Below are positions 16,762-25,414 of a stretch of DNA of 64,000 nt, piece after piece; position 1 is the stretch's first letter; every line of letters begins with the position of its first letter. This stretch comes from Catellatospora sp. IY07-71 (GTDB taxonomy: Bacteria > Actinomycetota > Actinomycetes > Mycobacteriales > Micromonosporaceae): assembly GCF_018326265.1 (NCBI RefSeq), contig NZ_AP023360.1:4807501-4871500 (forward strand), written 5' to 3'. Under the pieces are notes generated by a model. The model did not search any database, had not been told where the DNA came from, and saw only the letters and a program-made list of their open reading frames with translations. The position numbers and the translations under genes were made by a program.

Positions 16762-17760
16762 ATGCCGGTGACCAGTGCGACCGCCCCGTCCGGCACGCTC
16801 GCGGCTCTCGCCGACAACGCCTGGCTGCGCTTCGCCGCGCGGCGGCTCGGCCGGCTGCTCGTCTCGGTGTGGGTGCTGCTCACCTTCGCCTTCCTGATGA
16901 TCCACCTGATTCCGGGCGATCCGGTCCGGGCCGCGCTGGGCGTCTCCGCGCCGGCTGAGCTGGTCGAGGCCCGCCGCGAGGCGCTGGGCCTGACCGACCC
17001 GCTGTGGCGGCAGTACGCCGACTACCTGCGCGGGCTGCTGCACGGCGACCTCGGCACCTCGATGCTGACCGGCATGCCGGTGTCGCAGACCATCGGCGAG
17101 CGGCTGCCCGCCACGGTCGAGCTGGCGGTGCTCGCGTTCGGGGGCGCGGCGCTGGTGTCGGTGCCGCTGGGGCTGCTCATGGCGGTGCTGACGCGCGGCG
17201 GGCGGCGGCGGCCGGTGGAGCTGGCGTTCACCTCGGGCAGCGTGGTGCTGGCCGTGGTGCCGGAGTTCCTGCTCGCGGTCGGCCTGGTGTACGTGTTCAG
17301 CGTCGAGCTGGGCTGGGCGCCGGTGGCGATGCGCCAGGGCGCGGACTCGTACGTGCTGCCGGTGCTGGCGCTCGCCGTCGGCCCGGCCGCGATCCTGGCC
17401 CGCATCCTGCGCGTGGAGACCCTCGGCGTGCTGCAGGCCGAGTACGTGCGCACCGCGCGGGCCAAGCGGCTGCCGGACCCGAAGGTGTACCTGCGGCACG
17501 TGCTGCCCAACGCGCTCACCGCGACGATCACCCTGGGCGGCCTGCTGCTCAGCACCATGGTCGCCGGGACGGTGCTGGTGGAGAACGTGTTCGCCTGGCC
17601 GGGCCTGGGCGGCACCATCGTCGGCTCGATCCTGGCCAAGGACTACCCGGTGGTGCAGGGCGTGGTGCTCGTCTACGGGCTGGGCGTGCTGCTGGTCAAC
17701 CTCCTGGTCGACGTGGCCCTGGCGCTGCTCGACCCGCGTTCGACGATCAGGGAGAGCTGA
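16762..17760 (+). CDS. Peptide ABC transporter permease (DppB type)
   Basis: 332 aa, about six membrane segments. The N-terminal part carries FAFLMIHLIPGDPVRAALG, typical of DppB/OppB permeases, and the EAA loop reads EYVRTARAKRLPDPKVYLRH. ATG 16762 is only 2 nt from GGAGG (16755-16759); the in-frame GTG 16768 has 8-nt spacing and may be the true start. The next gene begins 2 bp after the stop. It forms the membrane channel together with the permease half of the following fusion protein. Confidence 0.9.
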   Translation: MPVTSATAPSGTLAALADNAWLRFAARRLGRLLVSVWVLLTFAFLMIHLIPGDPVRAALGVSAPAELVEARREALGLTDPLWRQYADYLRGLLHGDLGTSMLTGMPVSQTIGERLPATVELAVLAFGGAALVSVPLGLLMAVLTRGGRRRPVELAFTSGSVVLAVVPEFLLAVGLVYVFSVELGWAPVAMRQGADSYVLPVLALAVGPAAILARILRVETLGVLQAEYVRTARAKRLPDPKVYLRHVLPNALTATITLGGLLLSTMVAGTVLVENVFAWPGLGGTIVGSILAKDYPVVQGVVLVYGLGVLLVNLLVDVALALLDPRSTIRES

Positions 17761-17762
17761 GA

Positions 17763-19682
17763 ATGACCTGGCGGGCGAGATGGCTCGGCGTGCTGCGTAC
17801 GCCGGTGGGCGCGAGCGCGGCGGCGCTGCTCGGCGCGGTGCTGCTGCTGGCGGTGCTGGCCCCGGTGCTGTGGGGCGCGCGGGCCGAGGCGATGGACACG
17901 GCGCAGATCCTGCGCCCCGCGTCGGGCGCCCACTGGGCGGGCACGGACGGGCTCGGCCGGGACATCTTCGCCCGGGTGCTGGTCGCGACGGGCACCTCGG
18001 TGCGGCTGGCGCTGGCCGCGACGGCGATCGCGGTAGCGGCCGGGTTGGTGCTGGGCACGGCGCCGCTGCTGCTCGGGGTGCGGCTGGGCCGCCTGGTCAC
18101 CGCGATCGTGCACATCGCGGTGGCGTTCCCCGGCATCCTGCTGGCGCTGTCGTTCGCGGTGGTGTTCGGCGCCGGTGCGCGCGGGGCGGTGCTGGCCATC
18201 GGCTTCGCGGGCGCGCCGTCGTTCGCGCGGCTCACCCAGACGCTGACCGCCGCGGTCGCCAACCGCGACTTCGTGGCCGCCGCGCGCATCGCCGGGGTCG
18301 GGCGGGTGCGGGTGCTGCTGCGCCACGTGCTGCCCAACGTCGGCGAGCCGCTGGTGGTGAACGCGACCATCGGCGCGGGCGGCGCGCTGCTGGCCTTCGC
18401 CGGGCTGTCCTTCCTCGGCCTGGGCGTGCAGGCGCCGGGGTACGACTGGGGCCGCCTGCTCGGCGAGGGCCTCAACGGCATCTACCTGAACCCGGCCGCG
18501 GCGCTGATCCCCGGTGCGGCGGTGGTGGTGGCCGGCCTGGCGTTCAACATGTTCGGCGAGGCGGTGGCCAAGGGGCTCGGCGTGCCCACCGCCGGGACGT
18601 TCCGGGGCCTCGGCCGCCGCGCCGAGCCCGCGCCCGCCGCGATCGCTCCCGCGCCGTCCGACGTGCTGCTCAACGTGGAGGAGCTGCGGGTCTCGTTCCC
18701 GGGCAAGGACGGTCCGGTCACGCCGGTGCGCGGGGTCAGCCTGACCGTACGCCGCGGCGAGACCGTCGGGATCGTGGGCGAGTCCGGTTCGGGCAAGAGC
18801 CTGACCGCGCTCGCGATCGCCCAGCTCATCGAGGAGCCGGGCCGGGTCGGCGCGCGGCGGCTGGACTTCCTCGGCGCGGACCTGCTCACCTCGTCGCCGC
18901 GTACGCTGCGGCGGCTGCTCGGCACCTCGCTGGCGATGGTGTTCCAGGACCCGGCGACCTCGTTCAACCCGACCCGGCGCATCGGCGCCCAGCTGGCCGA
19001 GGTCGCTCGCGAGCACCTGGGCGCGGGGCGGCGCGAAGCACAGGAGCGGGCCGTGGACCGGCTCCAGGCGGTGCACATCCCGGCGGCACGGCGGCGGGCG
19101 CGGCAGTTCCCGCACGAGTTCTCCGGCGGCATGCGGCAGCGGGCGATGATCGGCATGGGCCTGATGGGCAGCCCGCAGCTGATCATCGCGGACGAGCCGA
19201 CCACCGCGCTGGACGTGACCGTGCAGCAGCGGGTGCTGCGGCTGCTGGCCGAGCTGCGCGCCGCCGAGGGCGTGGCGATCCTGCTGATCAGCCATGACAT
19301 CGGCGTCATCGAGCAGGTGTGCGACCGGGTGCTCGTCATGTACGCCGGGCGCATCGTGGAGGACCTCCCGGCGGCCGAGCTGCGGAGCGCGGCGCGGCAC
19401 CCGTACACCCGGGCACTGCTCGCCGCCGTCCCCGACCTGGCCACCGACCGCGATCGGCCGCTGCCCGTCATCCCGGGGCGGCCCGCCGACCCGGCCGCGC
19501 CGCCGCCCGGCTGCGCGTTCGCGCCGCGCTGCCCGCTCGCCGACGACCGCTGCCGGGCCGACGACCCGGCGCTGGTCACCGACGCTGCCGGCCGCCGAGT
19601 GGCCTGCTGGCACGCCGACCGACCCTTCCCACCGAGCGACTACGCAGCCGTGGTCACCGCTGGACCGGAGCACGCAGCATGA
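17763..19682 (+). CDS. Fused peptide ABC permease (DppC) and ATPase (DppD)
   Basis: 639 aa. Residues about 1-285 are a DppC-like permease: HWAGTDGLGRDIFARVL is the family signature, and the EAA loop is near NRDFVAAARIAGVGRVRVL. After a Pro/Ala linker (about 285-300) comes a complete ATPase: Walker A GESGSGKS, signature FSGGMRQR, Walker B LIIADEPTTALD, and the C-terminal OppD/DppD cysteine region (CAFAPRCPLADDRC). GGAG lies 8 nt before ATG 17763. Such fusions occur in actinobacteria. The stop overlaps the start of the second ATPase gene by 4 bp. Confidence 0.9.
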   Translation: MTWRARWLGVLRTPVGASAAALLGAVLLLAVLAPVLWGARAEAMDTAQILRPASGAHWAGTDGLGRDIFARVLVATGTSVRLALAATAIAVAAGLVLGTAPLLLGVRLGRLVTAIVHIAVAFPGILLALSFAVVFGAGARGAVLAIGFAGAPSFARLTQTLTAAVANRDFVAAARIAGVGRVRVLLRHVLPNVGEPLVVNATIGAGGALLAFAGLSFLGLGVQAPGYDWGRLLGEGLNGIYLNPAAALIPGAAVVVAGLAFNMFGEAVAKGLGVPTAGTFRGLGRRAEPAPAAIAPAPSDVLLNVEELRVSFPGKDGPVTPVRGVSLTVRRGETVGIVGESGSGKSLTALAIAQLIEEPGRVGARRLDFLGADLLTSSPRTLRRLLGTSLAMVFQDPATSFNPTRRIGAQLAEVAREHLGAGRREAQERAVDRLQAVHIPAARRRARQFPHEFSGGMRQRAMIGMGLMGSPQLIIADEPTTALDVTVQQRVLRLLAELRAAEGVAILLISHDIGVIEQVCDRVLVMYAGRIVEDLPAAELRSAARHPYTRALLAAVPDLATDRDRPLPVIPGRPADPAAPPPGCAFAPRCPLADDRCRADDPALVTDAAGRRVACWHADRPFPPSDYAAVVTAGPEHAA

Positions 19683-20653
19683 GTGAGCTGACCTTCGAGA
19701 ACGTCTCTGTGCGGTACGGCACCGGGCGGCGGGCGCTGACCGCCGTCGAGGACGTCGACCTGACCGTGCCGGCCGGTTCGGTGGTGGGACTGGTCGGCGA
19801 GTCCGGGTCCGGCAAGTCTTCGCTGGCCCGTGCCGCCGTCGGGCTGCACCCGGTGAGCGCCGGGCGGATCCTGCTGGACGGGCGGCCGCTGCGCCGCGAC
19901 GGCCGGGTGGGACGGCGGCGGCCCTTGCAGATGGTGTTCCAGGACCCGTACTCCTCACTCGACCCGCGCATGACCATCGGTGCGTCGATCGCCGAGGCGC
20001 TGCCACGTGAGGTGGCACGTGGCTCGGCGGCGCGTCGCGACGAGGTGGCGCGGCTGCTGGGGCTGGTGGACCTGGGCGCGGAGCGGGCGGTGAGCTATCC
20101 GGGGCAGCTGTCCGGCGGGCAGCGGCAGCGGGTCGCGCTGGCCCGTGCCCTCGCCGGGCGGCCCGACGTGGTCATCGCCGACGAGATCACCTCGGCACTG
20201 GACGTGTCCATCCAGGGCACCGTGCTGAACCTGGTACGCGACCTGCAGCGGCGGCTGCGGCTGTCGATGCTGTTCATCTCGCACGACCTGGCCGTGGTGC
20301 GCTACGTCGCCGACCACGTCGCCGTCATGTACCTGGGCCGCATCGTCGAGTTCGGGCCCGCGGAGCAGGTGCTGGGGGATCCGCGGCATCCGTACACCCG
20401 GGAGCTGCTCGCCGCCGCCGGCCGCGGCGCCGGGGCGGTCCTGCCCGCCGCGGTCGCCGACGCGGAACCGGCCGACCCGCATCACCCGCCGCCCGGCTGC
20501 CGCTTCCACCCGCGCTGCCCCGTCGGGCCGCTGGTCCATGCCGACCGCACGATCTGCCGCGAGCGCGAACCAGCCCCGACCGGCGACCGGCACCGGACCG
20601 CCTGCCATTTCGTGCCCGGCGGCGTGGGCGACCCGACCGGCAGCGTCGGCTGA
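19679..20653 (+). CDS. Peptide ABC transporter ATPase (DppF type)
   Basis: 324 aa. Starts at ATG 19679 overlapping the previous stop (ATGA). Complete ATPase: Walker A GESGSGKSS, Q-loop QMVFQDPYSSLDPR typical of OppF/DppF, signature LSGGQRQR, Walker B VVIADEITSALD, and the C-terminal CRFHPRCPVGP cysteine motif. It should pair with the ATPase half of the upstream fusion to drive uptake. The 112-bp gap to the S9 gene shows no terminator, so the operon probably continues. Confidence 0.9.
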   Translation: MSELTFENVSVRYGTGRRALTAVEDVDLTVPAGSVVGLVGESGSGKSSLARAAVGLHPVSAGRILLDGRPLRRDGRVGRRRPLQMVFQDPYSSLDPRMTIGASIAEALPREVARGSAARRDEVARLLGLVDLGAERAVSYPGQLSGGQRQRVALARALAGRPDVVIADEITSALDVSIQGTVLNLVRDLQRRLRLSMLFISHDLAVVRYVADHVAVMYLGRIVEFGPAEQVLGDPRHPYTRELLAAAGRGAGAVLPAAVADAEPADPHHPPPGCRFHPRCPVGPLVHADRTICREREPAPTGDRHRTACHFVPGGVGDPTGSVG

Positions 20654-20765
20654 CCTGAACTGCTGCTGCCCGCACCAGCACGACACCCGCGCTCGGCAGG
20701 CGCGAGGTGACCCGAACACGACCTGCCGACGAGACGATCAGAAGACCTGAGCGAGGGAGAAGCCG

Positions 20766-23700
20766 GTGACCAACCGCCAGCGCATCGACGACCTGACCAG
20801 CTTCGCGGTGCCCGAGCAGCCCGCGCTGTCGCCCGACGGCGGCTCGATCCTGTACGTGCTGCGTACGGCCGACGCCGCGGGCGACCGGAACCTGCGCTCG
20901 ATCTGGCGGGTGGACGCCCGCGACGGCGACGCCGTGCAGCTCACCCGCGGTAAGGCCGACGTCGCCCCGGCCTGGTCGCCCGACGGCGCACGGGTGGCGT
21001 TCCTGCGCGCCCAGGACGGCCCGGCCCAGCTGTGGCTGCTCCCCGCCGCCGGCGGCGAGGCCGAGCAACTGACCACGCTGCCGCTCGGCGCGGGCGCGCC
21101 GGTGTGGAGCCCCGACGGCACGAAGATCGCCTTCGCGTCGGCCGTCGACATCACGGCGGACGCGGGGGAGGACGACGCCGCGCGCACCCGCCGGGGCAGG
21201 GCGCCGATCGTCACCGAGCGCGTCGACTACCAGGCCGACGGCGCGGGGCTGCTGCGCGGCATGCGCAAGCACCTGCACGTGCTCGACCTGGCCAGCCGCC
21301 AGGTGCGCCAGGTGACCGAGGGCGACTGGCACGCCGGTGACCCGTCGTGGTCACCCGACGGCACCAGGCTCGCCTTCGGCGCGGGCACCGCCGCCGACGC
21401 CGACCTGAACATCCGGGTGCCGCTGCACGTGCTCGACCTGAGCGACCCCGCCGCCCGCCCGACCCAGGTCGGACTGCCCGACGGGGTCGCCGGGCCCGCG
21501 ATCTGGACCGCGGACGGGGAGTCGCTGCTGGTCGTAGGCACGGTGGCGGGCCCGACCGGGCATGCCGGGCTGCTGCGGCTGCCGCTTTCCGGCGGCGAGC
21601 CGGTGAACCTGGCCGCCTCGCTCGACCGCAATGTGATGGCGGGCGGTCCCGGCTACCCGGGGGCGGCCCCGCGCCTGGTCGACGGCGGGCGCACCGTGCT
21701 GTTCTGCGCCCGCGACCGGGGCTGCACCCACCTCTACGCGGTCGGCGTGGACGGCGGCGACCCGCGTCTGGTCGTCGGCGGCGCGGGGCGGGTCGTCTCC
21801 GGCCTCTCCGTCGCCGGTGACACCGCCGTGCTCGCGCTGGCCACGCCGGAGTCGTACGGCGAGATCGTGGCCGTGGACCTGGCGGCCGGGACCGAGACCG
21901 TGCGCACCCAGCATGGGCCCGACCTGTCCGGCCTGTTCCCGCGGCAGGAGCGCGAGTTCGCGATCTCCGACGGCACGGTGGTGCACGGCTGGCTGATCCG
22001 CGACGACAGCGTCACCGGTCCGCGGCCGCTGCTGCTGGACATCCACGGCGGCCCGCACAACGCGTGGAACGGCGCGGCCGACGAGATCCACCTCTACCAC
22101 CAGGAGCTGGCCGCGCGCGGCTGGGCGGTGCTGCTGCTCAACCCGCGGGCCAGCGACGGCTACGGCGCCGAGTTCTTCGACGCGGCGATCGGCGCCTGGG
22201 GCGACGGCGACGCCCGCGACTTCCTGGAGCCGCTGGACCAGCTCGTGGCGGAGGGCGTGGCCGACCCGGACCGGCTCGCGGTCACGGGCTACAGCTACGG
22301 CGGATTCATGACCTGCTACCTGACCAGCCGCGACGGCCGGTTCGCGGCGGCCGTCGCCGGGGGCGTGGTCGCCGACCTCGACAGCATGGCGGGCACCTCC
22401 GACGCCGGCCACTTCCTGGCGGTGCACGAGCTGGGCGGCCAGCCGTGGGGCGACACCGAGCGGTACGCGGCGATGTCGCCGTACGCGCGAGTGGACCAGG
22501 TGCGTACGCCGACCTTGGTCATCCACGGGGCGGCCGACGTGCGCTGCCCGATCGGGCAGGCCCAGCAGTGGCACGCCGCGCTGCGGGCGCAGGGGGTGCC
22601 GACCGAGCTGGTGCTCTACCCGGACGGCTCGCACCTGTTCATCCTCGACGGGCCGCCGTCGCACCGTGTCGACTTCAACCGGCGCGTGGTCGACTGGGTC
22701 GAGACGTATGCCGCGGGCGTCCGCCGGGCCGTGGACGGCGCGCACTGGCAGCGGCGCCTGGCGGTGCTCGCCGCCAGGCACGGGGTCACCGGCGCGGCGC
22801 TGGGCATCCTGCGCGTGGGCGCGGACGGGCGGCCCGACGAGCTGGCCGAGGCCGCGTACGGCCTGCTCAACATCGACAGCGGCGTGACGGCGACCACCGA
22901 CAGCGTGTTCCAGATCGGGTCGATCTCCAAGGTGTGGACCGCGACCGTGGTGCAGCAGCTCGTCGAGGAGGGCCTGCTCGACCTCGACGCGCCGGTCGCG
23001 CAGGTGCTGCCCGAGCTGCGCCTGTCCGACCCGGACGTGACCAAGCAGGTCACCATGCGGCACCTGCTCACCCACACCAGCGGCATCGACGGCGACGTGT
23101 TCACCGACACCGGGCGCGGCGACGACTGCCTGGAGAGGTACACGGCGCTGCTGGCCGAGGTGGCGCAGAACCACCCGCTCGGCGCGACCTGGTCCTACTG
23201 CAACTCCGGCTTCTCGCTGGCCGGGTACGTCATCGAGAAGATCACCGGGCTCACCTGGGACGCGGCGATGCGGCAGCGGCTGTTCACGCCGCTGGGGCTG
23301 GCCCGCACCGGCACCCTGCCCGAGGACGCGCTGCTGCACCGGGCCGCGGTCGGCCACGTCGACGGGCCGGACGGGCAGCGCATGCGGGCACCGGTCTGGG
23401 GCCTGCCGCGCGCGGTCGGCCCGGCCGGGCTGATCAGCGCGCCCGTCGCCGACGTCCTCGCCTTCGCCCGGCTGCACCTGACCGGCGGCCTGGCCGCCGA
23501 CGGCACCCGGCTGCTCAGCGAGCAGGGCGTGGCCGCGATGGCGGACAAGCACGCCGACCTGCCGGACAAGCACTCCCTCGGCGACTCGTGGGGTCTGGGC
23601 TGGATCCGCTACGGCTGGGACGGGCGGCGGCTGATCGGCCACGACGGCAACACCATCGGGCAGGGCGCGTTCCTGCGGCTGCTGCCCGAGCAGGGGCTGG

Positions 23701-24101
23701 CCGTCACGCTGCTCACCAACGGCGGCAAGTCGCGCGACCTGTACGAGGACCTGTACCGGGAGATCTTCGCCGAGCTGGCGGGGGTGGACATGCCACGCAC
23801 GCTCACCCCGCCTCCGACGCCGGTCACCGCCGACCTCGGCCCGCATCTGGGCACGTACGAGCGCGCCGGGTCGCGGATGGAGGTGCTCGACGGCGGCACG
23901 CTGCGCATCACGGTCACCGGGCCGCTGGCCGAGCTGAGCCCGAACCCGACCCAGGAGTTCCCGATGACGCCCCTGCGCGACGACCTCTACCTGGTGCGGA
24001 TGCCCGGCCAGCAGACGTACATCCCGGTGACCTTCTACGCGCTGCCCACCGGCGAGCGGTACCTGCACTTCGGCGCGCGCGCCACCCCTAAGGTCGGCTG
24101 A
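20766..24101 (+). CDS. Fusion: S9 prolyl-oligopeptidase-type peptidase plus serine beta-lactamase-fold hydrolase
   Basis: 1111 aa, two catalytic units in one frame. Residues about 1-370 contain WD40/PD40-like beta-propeller repeats (LSPDG, WSPDGA, WSPDGT). Residues about 385-650 are an S9 alpha/beta-hydrolase with Ser510 in GYSYGGF, Asp591 in AADVRC and His623 in DGSHLF. Residues about 660-1110 are a class C beta-lactamase-like domain with SISK (Ser719, Lys722), YCN and HDG, close to the protein at 13478. GTG 20766 has GGGAG 6 nt upstream. No signal peptide is seen, so it should cut imported oligopeptides in the cytosol. The M20 gene overlaps its stop. The frame is continuous through the junction, so a sequencing frameshift is not suggested. 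Confidence 0.88.
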   Translation: MTNRQRIDDLTSFAVPEQPALSPDGGSILYVLRTADAAGDRNLRSIWRVDARDGDAVQLTRGKADVAPAWSPDGARVAFLRAQDGPAQLWLLPAAGGEAEQLTTLPLGAGAPVWSPDGTKIAFASAVDITADAGEDDAARTRRGRAPIVTERVDYQADGAGLLRGMRKHLHVLDLASRQVRQVTEGDWHAGDPSWSPDGTRLAFGAGTAADADLNIRVPLHVLDLSDPAARPTQVGLPDGVAGPAIWTADGESLLVVGTVAGPTGHAGLLRLPLSGGEPVNLAASLDRNVMAGGPGYPGAAPRLVDGGRTVLFCARDRGCTHLYAVGVDGGDPRLVVGGAGRVVSGLSVAGDTAVLALATPESYGEIVAVDLAAGTETVRTQHGPDLSGLFPRQEREFAISDGTVVHGWLIRDDSVTGPRPLLLDIHGGPHNAWNGAADEIHLYHQELAARGWAVLLLNPRASDGYGAEFFDAAIGAWGDGDARDFLEPLDQLVAEGVADPDRLAVTGYSYGGFMTCYLTSRDGRFAAAVAGGVVADLDSMAGTSDAGHFLAVHELGGQPWGDTERYAAMSPYARVDQVRTPTLVIHGAADVRCPIGQAQQWHAALRAQGVPTELVLYPDGSHLFILDGPPSHRVDFNRRVVDWVETYAAGVRRAVDGAHWQRRLAVLAARHGVTGAALGILRVGADGRPDELAEAAYGLLNIDSGVTATTDSVFQIGSISKVWTATVVQQLVEEGLLDLDAPVAQVLPELRLSDPDVTKQVTMRHLLTHTSGIDGDVFTDTGRGDDCLERYTALLAEVAQNHPLGATWSYCNSGFSLAGYVIEKITGLTWDAAMRQRLFTPLGLARTGTLPEDALLHRAAVGHVDGPDGQRMRAPVWGLPRAVGPAGLISAPVADVLAFARLHLTGGLAADGTRLLSEQGVAAMADKHADLPDKHSLGDSWGLGWIRYGWDGRRLIGHDGNTIGQGAFLRLLPEQGLAVTLLTNGGKSRDLYEDLYREIFAELAGVDMPRTLTPPPTPVTADLGPHLGTYERAGSRMEVLDGGTLRITVTGPLAELSPNPTQEFPMTPLRDDLYLVRMPGQQTYIPVTFYALPTGERYLHFGARATPKVG

Positions 24102-25252
24102 TGACGATCGAAGCGATGACCGCGGCGCTGCCCGTCCTGCTGTCCGACATCGAGGAGCTGGTCACCTGCGAATCCCCGTCGCAGGACCTGGCCGCGGTGG
24201 CGCGCAGCGCCGAGGTCGTGGCCCGGCTCGGCGCCCGCCGCCTGGGCGCCGAGCCGGAACGGATTGTGCTCGACGGGCGTACGCACCTGCGCTGGCGCTT
24301 CGGCACCGGGCCGACACGGGTGCTGCTGCTCGGCCACCACGACACGGTGTGGCCGCTGGGCTCGCTGGCCACCCACCCGTTCTCGGTGGACGGCGGCGTG
24401 CTGCGCGGTCCGGGCTGCTTCGACATGAAGGCCGGCCTGGCCATGATCTTCCACGCGGTCGCCGCCCTGCCGTCGCGGGACGGCGTGACGATCCTGGTCA
24501 ACGGCGACGAGGAACTCGGCTCGCCCAGCTCCCGCGGCCTCATCGAGACCGAGGCGACCGGCTGCGCGGCGGCCCTGGTCCTGGAGGCCTCCGCCACCGG
24601 CGGCGCCCTGAAGACCGAACGCAAGGGCGTCTCCCTCTACCGCGTCCGCGTCACCGGCCGCGCCGCCCACGCGGGCCTCGAACCCGAACGCGGCGTCAAC
24701 GCCACGATCGAGCTGGCCCGCCAGGTCCTCGCCGTCGCCGCCCTCGCCGACCCCGACCAGGGCACCACCGTCACCCCCACCCTCATGTCCGCCGGCACCA
24801 CCACCAACACCGTCCCCGCCCTCGGCGAGTTCGCCGTCGACGTCCGCGTACGCACCGTCGCCGAACAAACCCGCATCCACACCGCCCTAGAAAGGAAGGG
24901 CACCCTCTTATCGTTTTCCGATGTAGAAGGTGCCCTTCCTAACCAGGCCGGGGTTGAGGTGCTCGGGGGGCCGAACCGGCCGCCGCTGGACGGGGCGTCG
25001 TCGGCCGGGCTCTACACCCGCGCCCAGAAACTCGCCGCCGAGCTGGGACTGCCGCCGCTGACCTGCACGGCGGTCGGCGGGGCGTCGGACGGCAACTTCA
25101 CCGCCGGGGTCGGCACGCCCACCCTGGACGGGCTGGGCGCGGTCGGCGGCGGCGCGCACGCCGACGACGAGCACGTCCTGATCGACGCCCTCCCCGGCCG
25201 GACAGCCCTGCTCGCCGCCTTGATCGCCGACCTCCTCCCCGGCGGCCGCTAG
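24101..25252 (+). CDS. M20-family metallopeptidase carrying an in-frame palindrome insertion
   Basis: 383 aa. ATG 24101 overlaps the previous stop. Metal ligands of the M20 (ArgE/CPG2) family are visible: HHDT, GCFDMKAG, the catalytic pair in NGDEELGS and the last His in GAHADDEHV. It should release terminal residues from peptides or acyl-amino acids. Residues about 264-281 come from a 54-bp palindromic element also found at 13343 and 60492. It lies between HTAL and AGVEVLGGPNRPP, in the region joining the lid to the catalytic domain, and keeps the frame. Whether the enzyme still folds is unknown. The TAG stop directly abuts a second palindrome. Confidence 0.85.
   Translation: MTIEAMTAALPVLLSDIEELVTCESPSQDLAAVARSAEVVARLGARRLGAEPERIVLDGRTHLRWRFGTGPTRVLLLGHHDTVWPLGSLATHPFSVDGGVLRGPGCFDMKAGLAMIFHAVAALPSRDGVTILVNGDEELGSPSSRGLIETEATGCAAALVLEASATGGALKTERKGVSLYRVRVTGRAAHAGLEPERGVNATIELARQVLAVAALADPDQGTTVTPTLMSAGTTTNTVPALGEFAVDVRVRTVAEQTRIHTALERKGTLLSFSDVEGALPNQAGVEVLGGPNRPPLDGASSAGLYTRAQKLAAELGLPPLTCTAVGGASDGNFTAGVGTPTLDGLGAVGGGAHADDEHVLIDALPGRTALLAALIADLLPGGR
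24890..24943. repeat. 54-bp palindromic element, copy 2, inside a coding region
   Basis: AGGAAGGGCACCCTCT (24893-24908) pairs with 24925-24940 with one mismatch; inner stem ATCG/CGAT. Its 54 bp equal 18 codons, so the M20 frame is preserved. Confidence 0.85.
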
Positions 25253-25326
25253 ATCGTTCGACTTGCCAGGCACATGGGCGAAAGCGCGCTCAAGATACGC
25301 CCGGGTGCCTGGCAAGTCGGACGATC
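25252..25326. repeat. Second palindrome family, copy A
   Basis: Arms of 29 bp (from GATCGTTCGACTTGCCAGG at 25252, and its complement ending at 25326) match with three mismatches around a 17-bp centre. It starts on the last base of the M20 stop codon. A related copy lies at 61437-61524. It may end transcription before the PucR gene. Confidence 0.8.
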
Positions 25327-25362
25327 ATGAGGTTGGTGCGCGGCGACGAAGCGGAGGGGTGG

Positions 25363-25408
25363 TCTCGTCGGGCGGGACGAACTAGGGTGGCCGTCCTGCT
25401 CCTATGTT
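25363..25408 (+). promoter_or_regulatory. Dyad operator plus leaderless -10 box of the PucR gene
   Basis: TCTCGTC-N6-GACGAAC (25363-25382), 20 bp, TATGTT (25403-25408), 6 nt, GTG 25415. Spacing and right arm equal those before the serine hydrolase at 13478. A TAGGGT at 25383-25388 could be an alternative -10 box. Confidence 0.6.
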
Positions 25409-25414
25409 CGGACG

